Of a stretch of DNA of 64,000 bases, positions 27,220 to 36,584 are shown piece by piece (the first letter of the stretch is position 1; each line of letters begins with the position of its first letter). The notes below the pieces were generated by a model. It had not been told where the DNA came from. It searched no databases and saw only the letters and a list, made by a program, of their open reading frames with translations. Source of the DNA: Caballeronia sp. dw_276. GTDB taxonomy: Bacteria > Pseudomonadota > Gammaproteobacteria > Burkholderiales > Burkholderiaceae. The DNA lies in NCBI RefSeq assembly GCF_018449635.1, contig NZ_JAAVUV010000001.1, positions 124,001-188,000 of the forward strand, written 5' to 3'. Made by a program: the position numbers and the translations under genes.

Positions 27220-28464
27220 ATGAGCCGCTATTCGATATTCAGCCTGCTGCGCAACGGCATGTCGTATCACGAGAACTGGGAACGCCAGTGGAAAAGCCCT
27301 GAGCCGAAACAGGAATACGACGTGGTGATCGTAGGCGGCGGCGGGCATGGTCTCGCCACGGCTTATTACCTCGCGAAAGAGCATGGCGTGCGCAACATCG
27401 CGGTGCTGGAGAAAGGGTGGATTGGCGGCGGGAACACGGCGCGCAATACGACCATCGTGCGATCGAATTATCTGTGGGACGAATCTGCCGCACTCTACGA
27501 GAAAGCGATGCAGCTTTGGGAAGGCCTCTCGCAAGACCTGAACTACAACGTGATGTTCAGCCAGCGTGGCGTGATGAACCTCGCGCATACGTTGCAGGAT
27601 GTTCGGGATACTGAACGTCGCGTGAACGCGAACCGCCTGAATGGCGTCGATGCCGAATTTCTCACGCCCGAACAGATCAAGCAGATCGAACCGACCATCA
27701 ACCTGAATAGCCGATACCCCGTGCTCGGCGCATCCATCCAGCGCCGCGGCGGGGTTGCACGTCACGATGCGGTTGCGTGGGGCTATGCGCGCGGCGCGGA
27801 TCAGGCCGGCGTGGATATCGTGCAGAACTGCCAGGTCACGGGCATCCGTCGTAACGGCAGTCAGGTGGTCGGCGTCGATACAACCAAGGGTTTCATCAAG
27901 GCCAAAAAGGTCGCTGTCGTCGCGGCAGGCAACACTTCGACGCTTGCCGACATGGCTGGCATTCGCTTGCCGCTCGAAAGCCATCCGCTGCAGGCGCTGG
28001 TCTCCGAACCGATCAAACCCGTGGTGAACACGGTCGTGATGTCGAACGCGGTGCACGCCTACATCAGCCAGTCCGACAAAGGCGATCTGGTGATCGGTGC
28101 GGGTGTGGATCAGTACACGGGCTTCGGTCAGCGTGGCAGCTTTCACATCATTGAAGGGACGCTTGAGGCGATCGTCGAAATGTTCCCCGTGTTCTCGCGC
28201 GTGCGGATGAACCGTCAGTGGGGCGGGATTGTGGATGTATCGCCGGACGCGTGCCCGATCATCAGCAAGACCGACGTCAAGGGCCTGTATTTCAATTGCG
28301 GATGGGGTACGGGTGGCTTCAAGGCGACCCCGGGTTCCGGTTGGGCATATGCCCACACGATTGCGAATGACGAGCCGCATCCGTTGAACGCACCGTTTTC
28401 CATCGACCGTTTTTATACCGGTCATCTCATCGACGAGCACGGCGCCGCCGCTGTCGCCCACTAA
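27220..28464 (+). CDS. soxB: Sarcosine oxidase subunit beta
   Basis: A 414-residue flavoprotein subunit of heterotetrameric sarcosine oxidase, which converts sarcosine, tetrahydrofolate and O2 to glycine, methylene-THF and H2O2. The dinucleotide motif is [18 protein letters not shown], and [12 protein letters not shown] contains the His to which FMN is covalently attached in characterised enzymes. [14 protein letters not shown] is the conserved C-terminal flavin loop. ATG 27220 starts the conserved [20 protein letters not shown] precedes it. It is followed by soxD after 20 bases. Confidence 0.95.
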   Translation: MSRYSIFSLLRNGMSYHENWERQWKSPEPKQEYDVVIVGGGGHGLATAYYLAKEHGVRNIAVLEKGWIGGGNTARNTTIVRSNYLWDESAALYEKAMQLWEGLSQDLNYNVMFSQRGVMNLAHTLQDVRDTERRVNANRLNGVDAEFLTPEQIKQIEPTINLNSRYPVLGASIQRRGGVARHDAVAWGYARGADQAGVDIVQNCQVTGIRRNGSQVVGVDTTKGFIKAKKVAVVAAGNTSTLADMAGIRLPLESHPLQALVSEPIKPVVNTVVMSNAVHAYISQSDKGDLVIGAGVDQYTGFGQRGSFHIIEGTLEAIVEMFPVFSRVRMNRQWGGIVDVSPDACPIISKTDVKGLYFNCGWGTGGFKATPGSGWAYAHTIANDEPHPLNAPFSIDRFYTGHLIDEHGAAAVAH

Positions 28465-28484
28465 TCTGCCCTGAGAGAAAAGAC

Positions 28485-28787
28485 ATGTTGCTGATCGAAT
28501 GCCCTTGGTGCGGACCGCGTGCCGAAACCGAATTCTCGTGCGGCGGCGAAGCGGACATTGCGCGACCGCTCGACACCGAAAAGCTCACCGACAAAGAATG
28601 GGGCGACTACCTGTTCATGCGCAAGAATCCGCGCGGTGTGCATCGTGAGCAATGGATGCATGCGCAAGGATGCCGCCGCTGGTTCATGGCGCAGCGCGAT
28701 ACCGTGAGCTACGCGTTCCAGGGTTATGACACATTCGCGCGGCCGCTCGCCGTGATGGAATCGAAAGAAGAAGGACAAGCGAAATGA
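28485..28787 (+). CDS. soxD: Sarcosine oxidase subunit delta
   Basis: A 100-residue subunit carrying the zinc site of heterotetrameric sarcosine oxidase: C6-x2-C9 at the start (ECPWC) and H59-x3-C63 (MHAQGC), the positions known to bind zinc. ATGA overlap (28784-28787) couples it to soxA. Confidence 0.95.
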   Translation: MLLIECPWCGPRAETEFSCGGEADIARPLDTEKLTDKEWGDYLFMRKNPRGVHREQWMHAQGCRRWFMAQRDTVSYAFQGYDTFARPLAVMESKEEGQAK

Positions 28788-31786
28788 GCCAGAAAGACCG
28801 ACTCGCCACGGGCGGGCGCATCAACCGCGCAATCTCGCTCACGTTCACGTTCAATGGCAAGACGTATCAGGGTCATCAAGGCGATACGCTCGCCTCTGCG
28901 CTGCTTGCCAACGGCGTGCATTTCGTGGCGCGCAGCTGGAAGTATCATCGGCCGCGCGGCATTGTGACCGCGGACGTCGCCGAGCCGAATGCAGTTGTCC
29001 AGCTCGAAACCGGCGCGTACACCGTGCCGAATGCACGCGCCACTGAGATTGAGCTGTATCAGGGACTGGTCGCGACGAGCGTGAACGCAAAGCCGAGCAT
29101 CGAAAACGATCGCATGGCTGTGAACCAGAAGATCGCGCGTTTCATCCCGGCGGGTTTTTACTACAAGACCTTCATGTGGCCGCGCAAGTTCTGGCCGAAG
29201 TACGAAGAAGTGATCCGCGATGCAGCCGGTCTCGGCAAGGCGCCGGAACAGGTCGATGCGGATCGCTACGACAAGTGCTTCGCGCATTGCGACGTGCTGG
29301 TGGTCGGCGCTGGCCCGTCCGGTCTTGCCGCGGCACACGCGGCGGCTTTGTCTGGGGCACGTGTGTTTCTGGTCGACGACCAGCCTGAACTTGGTGGCTC
29401 GTTGCTGTCCTGCCGTGCGGAAATCGATGGCGCGCCGGGCTTGAAATGGGTGCAGAAGATCGAGGCCGAACTGCGCAAGATGCCAGACGTGAAGATCCTG
29501 TGCCGGAGCACGGCGTTTGGTTATCAGGACCACAACCTCGTCACCGTCACGCAACGTCTGACTGAACATCTGCCGGTATCGATGAGGAAGGGCACGCGTG
29601 AACTGCTTTGGAAAATTCGCGCCAAGCGCGTGATTCTCGCGACTGGCGCGCAGGAACGTCCTATCGTGTTCGGCAACAACGATCTGCCGGGCGTGATGCT
29701 GTCATCGGCGGTATCTTCGTATTTGCATCGATACGCCGTGCTGCCAGGACGCAACGCGGTTGTGTTCACGAACAACGATAGTGGCTATCAATGCGCGCTC
29801 GATCTCAAGGCGGCAGGCGCACAAGTCACGGTCGTCGACCCGCGTCTCGCCGATGAAAAAGGCGCGTTGCAGGCTCAGGCAAAACGCTATGGCGTGAAGG
29901 TGCTGAATGGCTCGGTCGTCACGGCTGCGCAAGGCAAGCTGCGGGTGGCATCGGTTGAGATCAGCGCTTATTCCAACGGCACTGTGGGCGTAAAGCAGGC
30001 GGATCTGCCCTGTGATTTGCTCGCGATGTCCGGCGGCTGGAGCCCCATCCTGCACTTATTCGCGCAGTCTGGCGGCAAGGCGCACTGGCACGACGAAAAA
30101 CTGTGCTTCGTACCGGGCAAGGCCATGCAAGCCGAGAGCAGCGTGGGTGGTTGCGCGGGTGAATTCACGCTTGCCCGTTCGATTCGGTTTGCCGTTGACG
30201 CCGGCGTTGATGCAGCGCGCGCCATCGGCTTGATCGTCGCCCGTCCCACGCCCGTACAAGTTGCCGAGATCAGCGAAGCACCGTTGACGCCGCTGTGGCT
30301 CGTCGGTGGCCGTGAGTTGGCGACACGGGGTCCTAAACAATTTATCGACTATCAAAACGATGTTTCCGCCGCCGATATCTTCCTGGCGGCGCGCGAAGGT
30401 TTCGAGTCCGTGGAGCACGTAAAGCGCTACACGGCAATGGGCTTCGGCACTGATCAAGGCAAGCTCGGCAATATCAACGGCATGGCGATCCTCGCGCAGG
30501 CGTTGAACAAGACCATTCCTGAAACGGGTACGACGACATTCCGCCCGAACTATACGCCGGTGACATTCGGTACGTTTGCCGGACGCGAGCTTGGCGAGTT
30601 TCTCGATCCGGTTCGCAAGACTGCAGTGCACGAGTGGCACGTCGAAAATGGCGCCGCGTTCGAAGACGTCGGCAACTGGAAGCGGCCGTGGTACTACCCG
30701 CGTCCAGGTGAAGACATGCACGCAGCGGTCGCGCGTGAGTCGCTTGCCACGCGTACGAGCGTGGGCATTCTGGATGCATCGACGCTTGGCAAGATCGACA
30801 TTCAAGGTCCCGATGCAGCCAAACTGCTCAACTGGGTGTACACGAATCCGTGGAGCAAGCTGGAAGTGGGCAAGTGCCGTTACGGATTGATGCTCGATGA
30901 AAACGGCATGATCTTCGACGATGGCGTGACCGTTCGCCTTGCGGACCAGCATTACATGATGACCACTACAACCGGCGGCGCGGCACGCGTTCTGACGTGG
31001 CTCGAACGCTGGCTGCAAACCGAGTGGCCCGACATGCGCGTGCGTCTGGCGTCGGTGACGGATCACTGGGCGACGTTCGCCGTGGTCGGTCCGAACAGCC
31101 GCAAAGTCTTGCAGAAGGTCTGCCACGATATCGACTTCGCGAACGCTGCGTTTCCGTTCATGAGTTATCGGGAAGGGACGGTCGCGGGTGCGGCGTCGCG
31201 TGTCATGCGCATCAGCTTCTCCGGCGAACTCGCATACGAAATCAACGTGCCTGCAAACGTCGGACGTGCAGTGTGGGAAGCCTTGATGGCAGCCGGCGCC
31301 GAGTTCGATATCACGCCTTACGGCACGGAAACCATGCACGTGTTGCGTGCGGAGAAGGGCTACATCATCGTGGGTCAGGATACCGACGGTTCCATGACAC
31401 CGTACGACCTCGGCATGGGCGGTCTCGTCGCAAAGTCGAAGGACTTTCTCGGCAAACGTTCGCTGACGCGCTCGGATACGGCTAAAGCAGGACGCAAGCA
31501 GCTGGTCGGATTGCTCGCCGAAGACGGGTCGTTCGTGATTCCGGAAGGCTCGCAGATCGTCGCGGGTCCGTTCAGCGGCGAAACCGCGCCAATGCTCGGT
31601 CACGTCACATCCAGCTATTTCAGCCCTATTCTAAAGCGCTCGATTGCGATGGCGGTCATCAAGGGCGGTCTCGACAAGATCGGTGAATCGGTGATGATCC
31701 CGCTTGCTGGCGGCAAACAGATGCCGGCGAAAATCACCAGCTCGGTGTTCTACGACAGCGAAGGAGCACGTCAACATGTGGAATGA
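28784..31786 (+). CDS. soxA: Sarcosine oxidase subunit alpha
   Basis: A 1000-residue subunit, normal family length. It has an N-terminal ferredoxin-like domain (TFNGKTYQGHQGDTLASALL), an NAD-binding Rossmann motif VLVVGAGPSGLAAAHAAAL (about residue 170), a central flavin-disulfide-reductase-like region and a C-terminal GcvT-like aminomethyltransferase domain (from about 610) that binds folate (TSVGILDASTLGKIDIQGPDA, FSGELAYEINV). The overlap with soxD upstream is four bases and with soxG downstream eleven. Confidence 0.95.
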   Translation: MSQKDRLATGGRINRAISLTFTFNGKTYQGHQGDTLASALLANGVHFVARSWKYHRPRGIVTADVAEPNAVVQLETGAYTVPNARATEIELYQGLVATSVNAKPSIENDRMAVNQKIARFIPAGFYYKTFMWPRKFWPKYEEVIRDAAGLGKAPEQVDADRYDKCFAHCDVLVVGAGPSGLAAAHAAALSGARVFLVDDQPELGGSLLSCRAEIDGAPGLKWVQKIEAELRKMPDVKILCRSTAFGYQDHNLVTVTQRLTEHLPVSMRKGTRELLWKIRAKRVILATGAQERPIVFGNNDLPGVMLSSAVSSYLHRYAVLPGRNAVVFTNNDSGYQCALDLKAAGAQVTVVDPRLADEKGALQAQAKRYGVKVLNGSVVTAAQGKLRVASVEISAYSNGTVGVKQADLPCDLLAMSGGWSPILHLFAQSGGKAHWHDEKLCFVPGKAMQAESSVGGCAGEFTLARSIRFAVDAGVDAARAIGLIVARPTPVQVAEISEAPLTPLWLVGGRELATRGPKQFIDYQNDVSAADIFLAAREGFESVEHVKRYTAMGFGTDQGKLGNINGMAILAQALNKTIPETGTTTFRPNYTPVTFGTFAGRELGEFLDPVRKTAVHEWHVENGAAFEDVGNWKRPWYYPRPGEDMHAAVARESLATRTSVGILDASTLGKIDIQGPDAAKLLNWVYTNPWSKLEVGKCRYGLMLDENGMIFDDGVTVRLADQHYMMTTTTGGAARVLTWLERWLQTEWPDMRVRLASVTDHWATFAVVGPNSRKVLQKVCHDIDFANAAFPFMSYREGTVAGAASRVMRISFSGELAYEINVPANVGRAVWEALMAAGAEFDITPYGTETMHVLRAEKGYIIVGQDTDGSMTPYDLGMGGLVAKSKDFLGKRSLTRSDTAKAGRKQLVGLLAEDGSFVIPEGSQIVAGPFSGETAPMLGHVTSSYFSPILKRSIAMAVIKGGLDKIGESVMIPLAGGKQMPAKITSSVFYDSEGARQHVE

Positions 31787-32426
31787 AAACGGTAGTAACC
31801 AGACGGTCGTGGATCGCGCAATCGGGCAGGGCGTGTGGCAGGAGTCCCCGCTCGTGGGCGTCGATAACTTGCTCAAGAAACATCAGGCGGCCACATCGAA
31901 GGCGTTTCGTCTGGTCGAGCGGCCTTTCCTTGAACTCGTGAATTTGCGCGGCGATCTGCGTGATGCAGCGTTTGTCGCCGCCGTTGAAAACGTACTGGGC
32001 TGCAAACCGCCCGAGAAGGCGAACACCACGGCGACGGGCAACGGCTACGATCTGTTGTGGCTTGGTCCCGACGAATGGCTCGTGCGATCGGTTGCGTCGC
32101 ACTCGGCCACGCAAGCGGCGCCCATGGAAGCAAAACTGCGCGACGCGTTCAAGGGCTTGTATGCGGCCGCCGTAGATATAGGCAGCGGTTACACCGTTCT
32201 CGAGATCAGCGGTGCACGTACCCGCGATGTCCTCGCCCGCGGTTGTCCGCTCGATTTGCATCCGCGTTTGTTCGGCATGGGCCAATGCGCGCAAAGTCAT
32301 TATTTCAAAGCATCGGTGACGATCATTCCGACAGGAGAAGACAGCTTCGATCTCGTGATCCGCCGCAGCTTCGCGGACTATTTCGTGAAGATCATGCTCG
32401 ACGCGGCAGAGCCGCTGATGTCGTGA
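31776..32426 (+). CDS. soxG: Sarcosine oxidase subunit gamma
   Basis: A 216-residue GcvT-fold subunit without catalytic residues of its own; recognisable segments are LRGDLRDAAFVAAVE, LWLGPDEWLV and ISGARTRDVLARGCPLDLH. It completes the soxBDAG set. The start at 31776 overlaps soxA by eleven bases, and its stop overlaps the GTG start of the FolB-like gene by four (GTGA). Confidence 0.93.
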   Translation: MWNENGSNQTVVDRAIGQGVWQESPLVGVDNLLKKHQAATSKAFRLVERPFLELVNLRGDLRDAAFVAAVENVLGCKPPEKANTTATGNGYDLLWLGPDEWLVRSVASHSATQAAPMEAKLRDAFKGLYAAAVDIGSGYTVLEISGARTRDVLARGCPLDLHPRLFGMGQCAQSHYFKASVTIIPTGEDSFDLVIRRSFADYFVKIMLDAAEPLMS

Positions 32427-32863
32427 AACCATATGAACCGATTGAGCCTGCGGGCCGTGGCTGGCGCATCGTGGTCGATGAGCTGGTCGTACCTACGCGC
32501 GTCGGGTTATACGATCGTGAGTATCTTGCGCCGCAGCCTGTAGCTATCGATGCAAGCCTTCATTATCGTGGCGTCCCGGTTGAAGGGGATACGGACGGCC
32601 TGATCGATTACGAAGGATGGTGCGCACGCGTCTCGGCGTATCTGGAAAGCAAAGCGCATACGCGCTTGCTTGAAACACTCGCGGTCGAAGTGGCGACGTT
32701 GTCCTTTACCGAGTGGCCGGCACTCGATGCATTGACGCTGCTTTTGTACAAGCCGAAGATCCGCGAAGGCACACGCCGTGTGGGCGTTGAACTTGACTGG
32801 CATCGGGCCGACTTCGACGCGTGGCGCGTATCTTCCGGGCGGCACACGGCGGCACTTCGCTAA
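32423..32863 (+). CDS. Dihydroneopterin aldolase (FolB)-like protein in the sox operon
   Basis: A 146-residue FolB/T-fold protein starting at GTG 32423, coupled to soxG. Conserved features include VDELVVPTRVGLYDRE, the VDYE-like IDYEGW, the catalytic-type Glu in LETLAVEVA and the Lys in LYKPKI, so activity is possible. FolB makes 6-hydroxymethyl-dihydropterin for folate synthesis. Its presence in an operon whose main enzyme uses tetrahydrofolate suggests folate supply or a related pterin role; whether this is the cell's housekeeping FolB is unknown. Confidence 0.8.
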   Translation: MKPYEPIEPAGRGWRIVVDELVVPTRVGLYDREYLAPQPVAIDASLHYRGVPVEGDTDGLIDYEGWCARVSAYLESKAHTRLLETLAVEVATLSFTEWPALDALTLLLYKPKIREGTRRVGVELDWHRADFDAWRVSSGRHTAALR

Positions 32864-32870
32864 AACGGCA

Positions 32871-33134
32871 ATGACTTCCACGCGCGTTGAAACCGCCGGG
32901 CTATCGCAACTCGCCTGCGAGCATAACGACGCGCATGCGGCGCTTGCGCTGCTCGATCGCAGTATTGCGCTGGGGCACAGGCGCATTGCATTGATCCGAT
33001 ATCTACATGCGCAATATCTCGATGCACCGCTTTCTACGCGGCATCATGAATACGTGCAGAGGATCGCGCAGCGTTTCAGCGCGGAGACCATCGCGCGAAT
33101 TGCGATGGCGGCTCGCGCCCGGCTTGAGCAATAA
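32871..33134 (+). CDS. Hypothetical 87-residue protein at the end of the sox operon
   Basis: Starts seven bases after the FolB-like stop and is helical throughout (HNDAHAALALLDRSIALGHRRI, then QRFSAETIARIAMAARARLEQ). No family recognised. Close spacing and same strand suggest it belongs to the sox operon. Its stop (33132-33134) is separated by a single base from the stop of the convergent flippase gene, leaving no room for a terminator between them. Confidence 0.6.
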   Translation: MTSTRVETAGLSQLACEHNDAHAALALLDRSIALGHRRIALIRYLHAQYLDAPLSTRHHEYVQRIAQRFSAETIARIAMAARARLEQ

Positions 33135-33135
33135 G

Positions 33136-34359
33136 TCATTGACTACCCGTAACGTGCATGGATCGCTTCAGCACGATCAGCGAAGCAAATAGAACCGAAC
33201 CGCAGGACACCACCACCGACAACGCCGCCCCGACCACACCAAACACAAGGCAAAGACAAGAGAGCAAGGCAAGCGATGCACCAACTTCCAATGTCGACAA
33301 GATGACGAAGGTACGTTTGCTGATCGAAAATACGGTTATCGATGTCAGCCTGCATGCAAACATCAGCGCTGCACCGGTGAAGATCAGCAAAAGGAACAGG
33401 CATTGCCTTGCAGGTGCGCCAAGACTTGCTGTGGGGAACAGTTTGATCTTGAAGGCGGAAAACGTAGCTAAGGCGAGCAATGCGACGGCCGCGATTGCAA
33501 GACCGAGCATCGACATTCGAGAAACATGTCTGCGGAAATCGGTGAACCATCCAAGCATTCGCGCATGCAGTACCAGCGCCAACGCCTGCCCAAAATTGAA
33601 CGCGAGGTTGTGCACGCTTTTCGCCCCACGATAAAGCGCCGCACCCGCAGGTCCGAGAAGCATCGCAGCGATGATAATGTCAATGTGCTTTGCTCCCGAG
33701 AAGATTGCGTTCGAATACCAACTGCTGATCAGCTCTTTACCGCCCAAGCTCGCCAGTTGCCGCAGTGCGGCCGGACCTGCCGATGCGGTTGCTTCATGCT
33801 TGCGCGAAAGCAAGTAAGCGCAGAGCAGCATCGTTCCATATGAACCTTCAACGAGCAAAAGCAGGTCGGGCAAATAGAGCGACCACGACGGATGTGTTGC
33901 GATGAGCCAGACCACGGCGCACCGAAACAGAGCCGACACGGTAGAGACAGCGCATATGGCGCCATTTCCGCCGTTGAGCCGCAAGTATCCCAGAGCAAAA
34001 TGCGAAGTCGCGTAACCAACGGGCGCAATGATCAGCATCGGCAAGATCTGCGGTAATGCGATTGCTCCCGAGCCGGACATTGCCCACGCTGCAATGCTAA
34101 AGAACAAAGCAGAGCCTGCTGCGCTAACCGTGTCGAGAAATAGCAAGCTAGGAAAACGCTCGCGAATTTTCGTGACGCTATACAGTCGTGCAGAACCGAA
34201 ATTGAATATATCGATTGAAACGAAGAACAACGCCAAGAGAGCGTAGGAGCGCCCTAGCCACGCTGCATCGAGATATCTCAGTGCGTACACCACGGCGACA
34301 AAATTGCTAGCGGCCGGCAAGGCCGACCCGAGCATGACATAGACCCAATCCTTACGCAT
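33136..34359 (-). CDS. Polysaccharide flippase, Wzx type
   Basis: A 407-residue integral membrane protein with about twelve hydrophobic segments, no cytoplasmic domain, and the MATE/Wzx-like layout (MRKDWVYVMLGSALPAASN..., DIIIAAMLLGPAGAALYRGAKSVHN). In an exopolysaccharide operon with Wza, Wzc and a polymerase it would flip the lipid-linked repeat unit across the inner membrane. It is the last gene of the operon; its start overlaps the preceding glycosyltransferase by eight bases. Confidence 0.82.
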   Translation of the reverse strand: MRKDWVYVMLGSALPAASNFVAVVYALRYLDAAWLGRSYALLALFFVSIDIFNFGSARLYSVTKIRERFPSLLFLDTVSAAGSALFFSIAAWAMSGSGAIALPQILPMLIIAPVGYATSHFALGYLRLNGGNGAICAVSTVSALFRCAVVWLIATHPSWSLYLPDLLLLVEGSYGTMLLCAYLLSRKHEATASAGPAALRQLASLGGKELISSWYSNAIFSGAKHIDIIIAAMLLGPAGAALYRGAKSVHNLAFNFGQALALVLHARMLGWFTDFRRHVSRMSMLGLAIAAVALLALATFSAFKIKLFPTASLGAPARQCLFLLLIFTGAALMFACRLTSITVFSISKRTFVILSTLEVGASLALLSCLCLVFGVVGAALSVVVSCGSVLFASLIVLKRSMHVTGSQ

Positions 34360-35533
34360 TGCAATGTGCCTTGATCAGCTCGTCGCAATAGCTGCGGTAG
34401 TGAATTTGCAATGCCGAATACGCGAACGGCCGCGCCGTTTCCCGCGCCGCTTTTGCGCGCGCTGCCAGCAATGACCGGTCGAGAGCCAGCGCCTCAATGT
34501 TCGATACCAGCGCGGCAACGTCGCCGGGCTCGACCATGCAGGCCTCACTCAACACTTCGGGAATCCCCCCCACACGCGATGCAATGACGGGCGTGCCTGC
34601 AGCCATCGCCTCAAGGAGCGCGCGAGGCATGCCTTCCTGATAGGACGGCAGTACGAACAGGTCGTGTTTTGCGACATGGTCCACCACGCGGTCGGCATCG
34701 ATCAAGCCGAGGAACGCAATGTGATCGTCGAGTCCAAGCTGCGCAGCTTGCGCTTCGAATTCGCTGCGAAGCGCGCCATCGCCTATCAACGTGAGTTCCG
34801 CCGCGACTCCTCGTCGACGCAACTCCGCCATCGCTTCCAGCAGGACACTGTGGCCCTTGCTGTGGTTATGCATCATCGCAGTGTTGACCAATTTCAGCCG
34901 GCCATCGGGGGCAGGGGGATGAGGCGACGGAATATCAAACAATGCATCTTGCAGATAAACATCGCTGAAACCAAACATCATGTCCGAGCGTTTCGCGGGA
35001 TAGTTGCGCTGTAAATAATCACTCGTGACATAACGCACGCTAACCGCGTGACGCGCGGCTAAGCGCGTGGTCCAGCAATGCACGATCCGTGCAATGCGTC
35101 GTAATGGATGTTTCGACGCAGACGTGCTGAAGTAGTCCGCTGGATCGGCGACGACTTCTACTGAAAAGCGCTTGCCGCCGATAAGACAAATCAACAAGGC
35201 AAGCGACGCAATATTCCCGGGAAATCTGATCAATACAATGGACGCTGCAACCAGCTGTCGATAAAGCCTCGTCAGCAGCCGCGGCAAGCTTGTGATCAGG
35301 CCACGCACTCCTCGATTCGCACCAAGGTCCACGAATGAAACATGTTCGCCCACTACGCTTTCGCCGACTGCCTCAGTTGTGGGAAATGCACGCGCGACAA
35401 TGACAACGTCATCGAAACTCTCAGCGAAGCGTGCGCCAAAACGCGCATAACTCATGTGGGGGCTCACGGCCGTGTTACCGACCCGACGAAAGTTACCGTC
35501 CATGATCAGCGTTATCGAACGTGCGCAGTTCAT
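34352..35533 (-). CDS. Glycosyltransferase family 4
   Basis: A 393-residue GT-B enzyme. The C-terminal donor-binding half shows the GT4 pattern: LIGDGALRSEFEAQA, HIAFLGLIDADRVVDHVAKHDLFVLPSYQEGMPRALLEAMAAGTPVIASRVGGIPE, with the E-x7-E motif intact. I chose ATG 35533 because GGAGG lies about ten bases before it; a start at 35503 (MDGNF) is the alternative. It overlaps the end of the pyruvyltransferase gene by 41 bases. The sugar donor and acceptor cannot be told. Confidence 0.88.
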   Translation of the reverse strand: MNCARSITLIMDGNFRRVGNTAVSPHMSYARFGARFAESFDDVVIVARAFPTTEAVGESVVGEHVSFVDLGANRGVRGLITSLPRLLTRLYRQLVAASIVLIRFPGNIASLALLICLIGGKRFSVEVVADPADYFSTSASKHPLRRIARIVHCWTTRLAARHAVSVRYVTSDYLQRNYPAKRSDMMFGFSDVYLQDALFDIPSPHPPAPDGRLKLVNTAMMHNHSKGHSVLLEAMAELRRRGVAAELTLIGDGALRSEFEAQAAQLGLDDHIAFLGLIDADRVVDHVAKHDLFVLPSYQEGMPRALLEAMAAGTPVIASRVGGIPEVLSEACMVEPGDVAALVSNIEALALDRSLLAARAKAARETARPFAYSALQIHYRSYCDELIKAHCNA

Positions 35534-36584
35534 CTTTGATCGCCTCCACAAAATGTTGATGGCTGCGTTGCACATTCGATTCGATGCGCGTCCAGTAATC
35601 CTCGTCGCCTTTCTCGAGCAACTGGACCGCGTTCGCGACCGCAACCGGATCGAAGTCGCTTGCGTGGAATACGAGGTCGTCGAGTCCGAGATCGCTGAAC
35701 GCCGCGCGTCCTTTGCGTTCGTACGCAAGATGCACGCTTGGAACACCGGCAAGCACGCTTTCCAGACTTCCGTGAAGCCGCACCGAAACCACGATGGCGT
35801 CACGTTGCGCAAGTACGTCCTTGAGCATCACCGCATTGTCTACGCCGAGGTGTTCGCGATAAAAAACATCGTCGCTATTGCCGCGACCACGGGCCTGGAC
35901 CGCGAGCTTTGCGTTGGGTAGCAGTGTCATGAGTCCGCGAATACGTTCAATGTACGCGTCGCGATAAGGCTTGCCTTGCAGGTCACGGAACACAAGATAG
36001 AGTGGCGGCGCAGCGGCCCGTGCGCGCCGCAACGTGCCAGCCTCCGCCTCCCGCGCAATCTCCAGCACCACGAGGTCGCCGGTTCGCGTGGCGCCCGGAT
36101 GCGAGAGTTCTGACACGCTTTTATCATCGCGCAAGAAGATGCGCTCCACGTGGTTGCGCACGATCCGGGCGAGCGCTTTCCCAGCGAACGTGTCGAACGG
36201 TCCAACGCTTTGCGGAAAGTAGATCCGACGACTCGGACCGCCATACGAAGACGCAAGAATCTGACTTCCATGCGCAATCAACGACTTCCATCCTTCCAGT
36301 CCGCTTGATGCACGCAGGTAGCCGCCGCCTACGCCAAAATAAACTGTACGTCGACGCGAGACGAGATCACGAACCCGTCTGCGCAGAAACTCGCCGAGCG
36401 AAATCAGCTTGACGTTTGCGTCGTCGAGATATCCCTCGAACGACGCTTTGTCGAGGCATACCACGGTGACCGTTCTGGTCACGCCCGAAGCGCGAATTGC
36501 CTTGAGACTGAGCTTGACCAGCAGTCCGTCACCGCTGTTATGCGAGCTATATGCGTGCAGCAAATAGTAATCAGGAACGTTCAT
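35493..36584 (-). CDS. Polysaccharide pyruvyltransferase family protein
   Basis: A 363-residue protein of the CsaB/WcaK/AmsJ family: LLHAYSSHNSGDGLLVKLSLKAI at the N-terminus, VYFGVGGGYLRA, FPQSVGPF and RDDKSVSEL in the centre, and VSVRLHGSLESVLAGVPSVHLAYERKG near the C-terminus (His-Gly motif). Such enzymes add a pyruvate ketal to a sugar of the repeat unit, using phosphoenolpyruvate, giving an acidic polymer. It overlaps both neighbours (14 bases with the upstream glycosyltransferase). Confidence 0.87.
   Translation of the reverse strand: MNVPDYYLLHAYSSHNSGDGLLVKLSLKAIRASGVTRTVTVVCLDKASFEGYLDDANVKLISLGEFLRRRVRDLVSRRRTVYFGVGGGYLRASSGLEGWKSLIAHGSQILASSYGGPSRRIYFPQSVGPFDTFAGKALARIVRNHVERIFLRDDKSVSELSHPGATRTGDLVVLEIAREAEAGTLRRARAAAPPLYLVFRDLQGKPYRDAYIERIRGLMTLLPNAKLAVQARGRGNSDDVFYREHLGVDNAVMLKDVLAQRDAIVVSVRLHGSLESVLAGVPSVHLAYERKGRAAFSDLGLDDLVFHASDFDPVAVANAVQLLEKGDEDYWTRIESNVQRSHQHFVEAIKDELRTFDNADHGR

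Noticed and set aside
30056..31603. 515-residue minus-strand frame opposite soxA
   Set aside because: It lies wholly inside soxA, whose GcvT-like domain is intact on the other strand; no domain in the antisense product.
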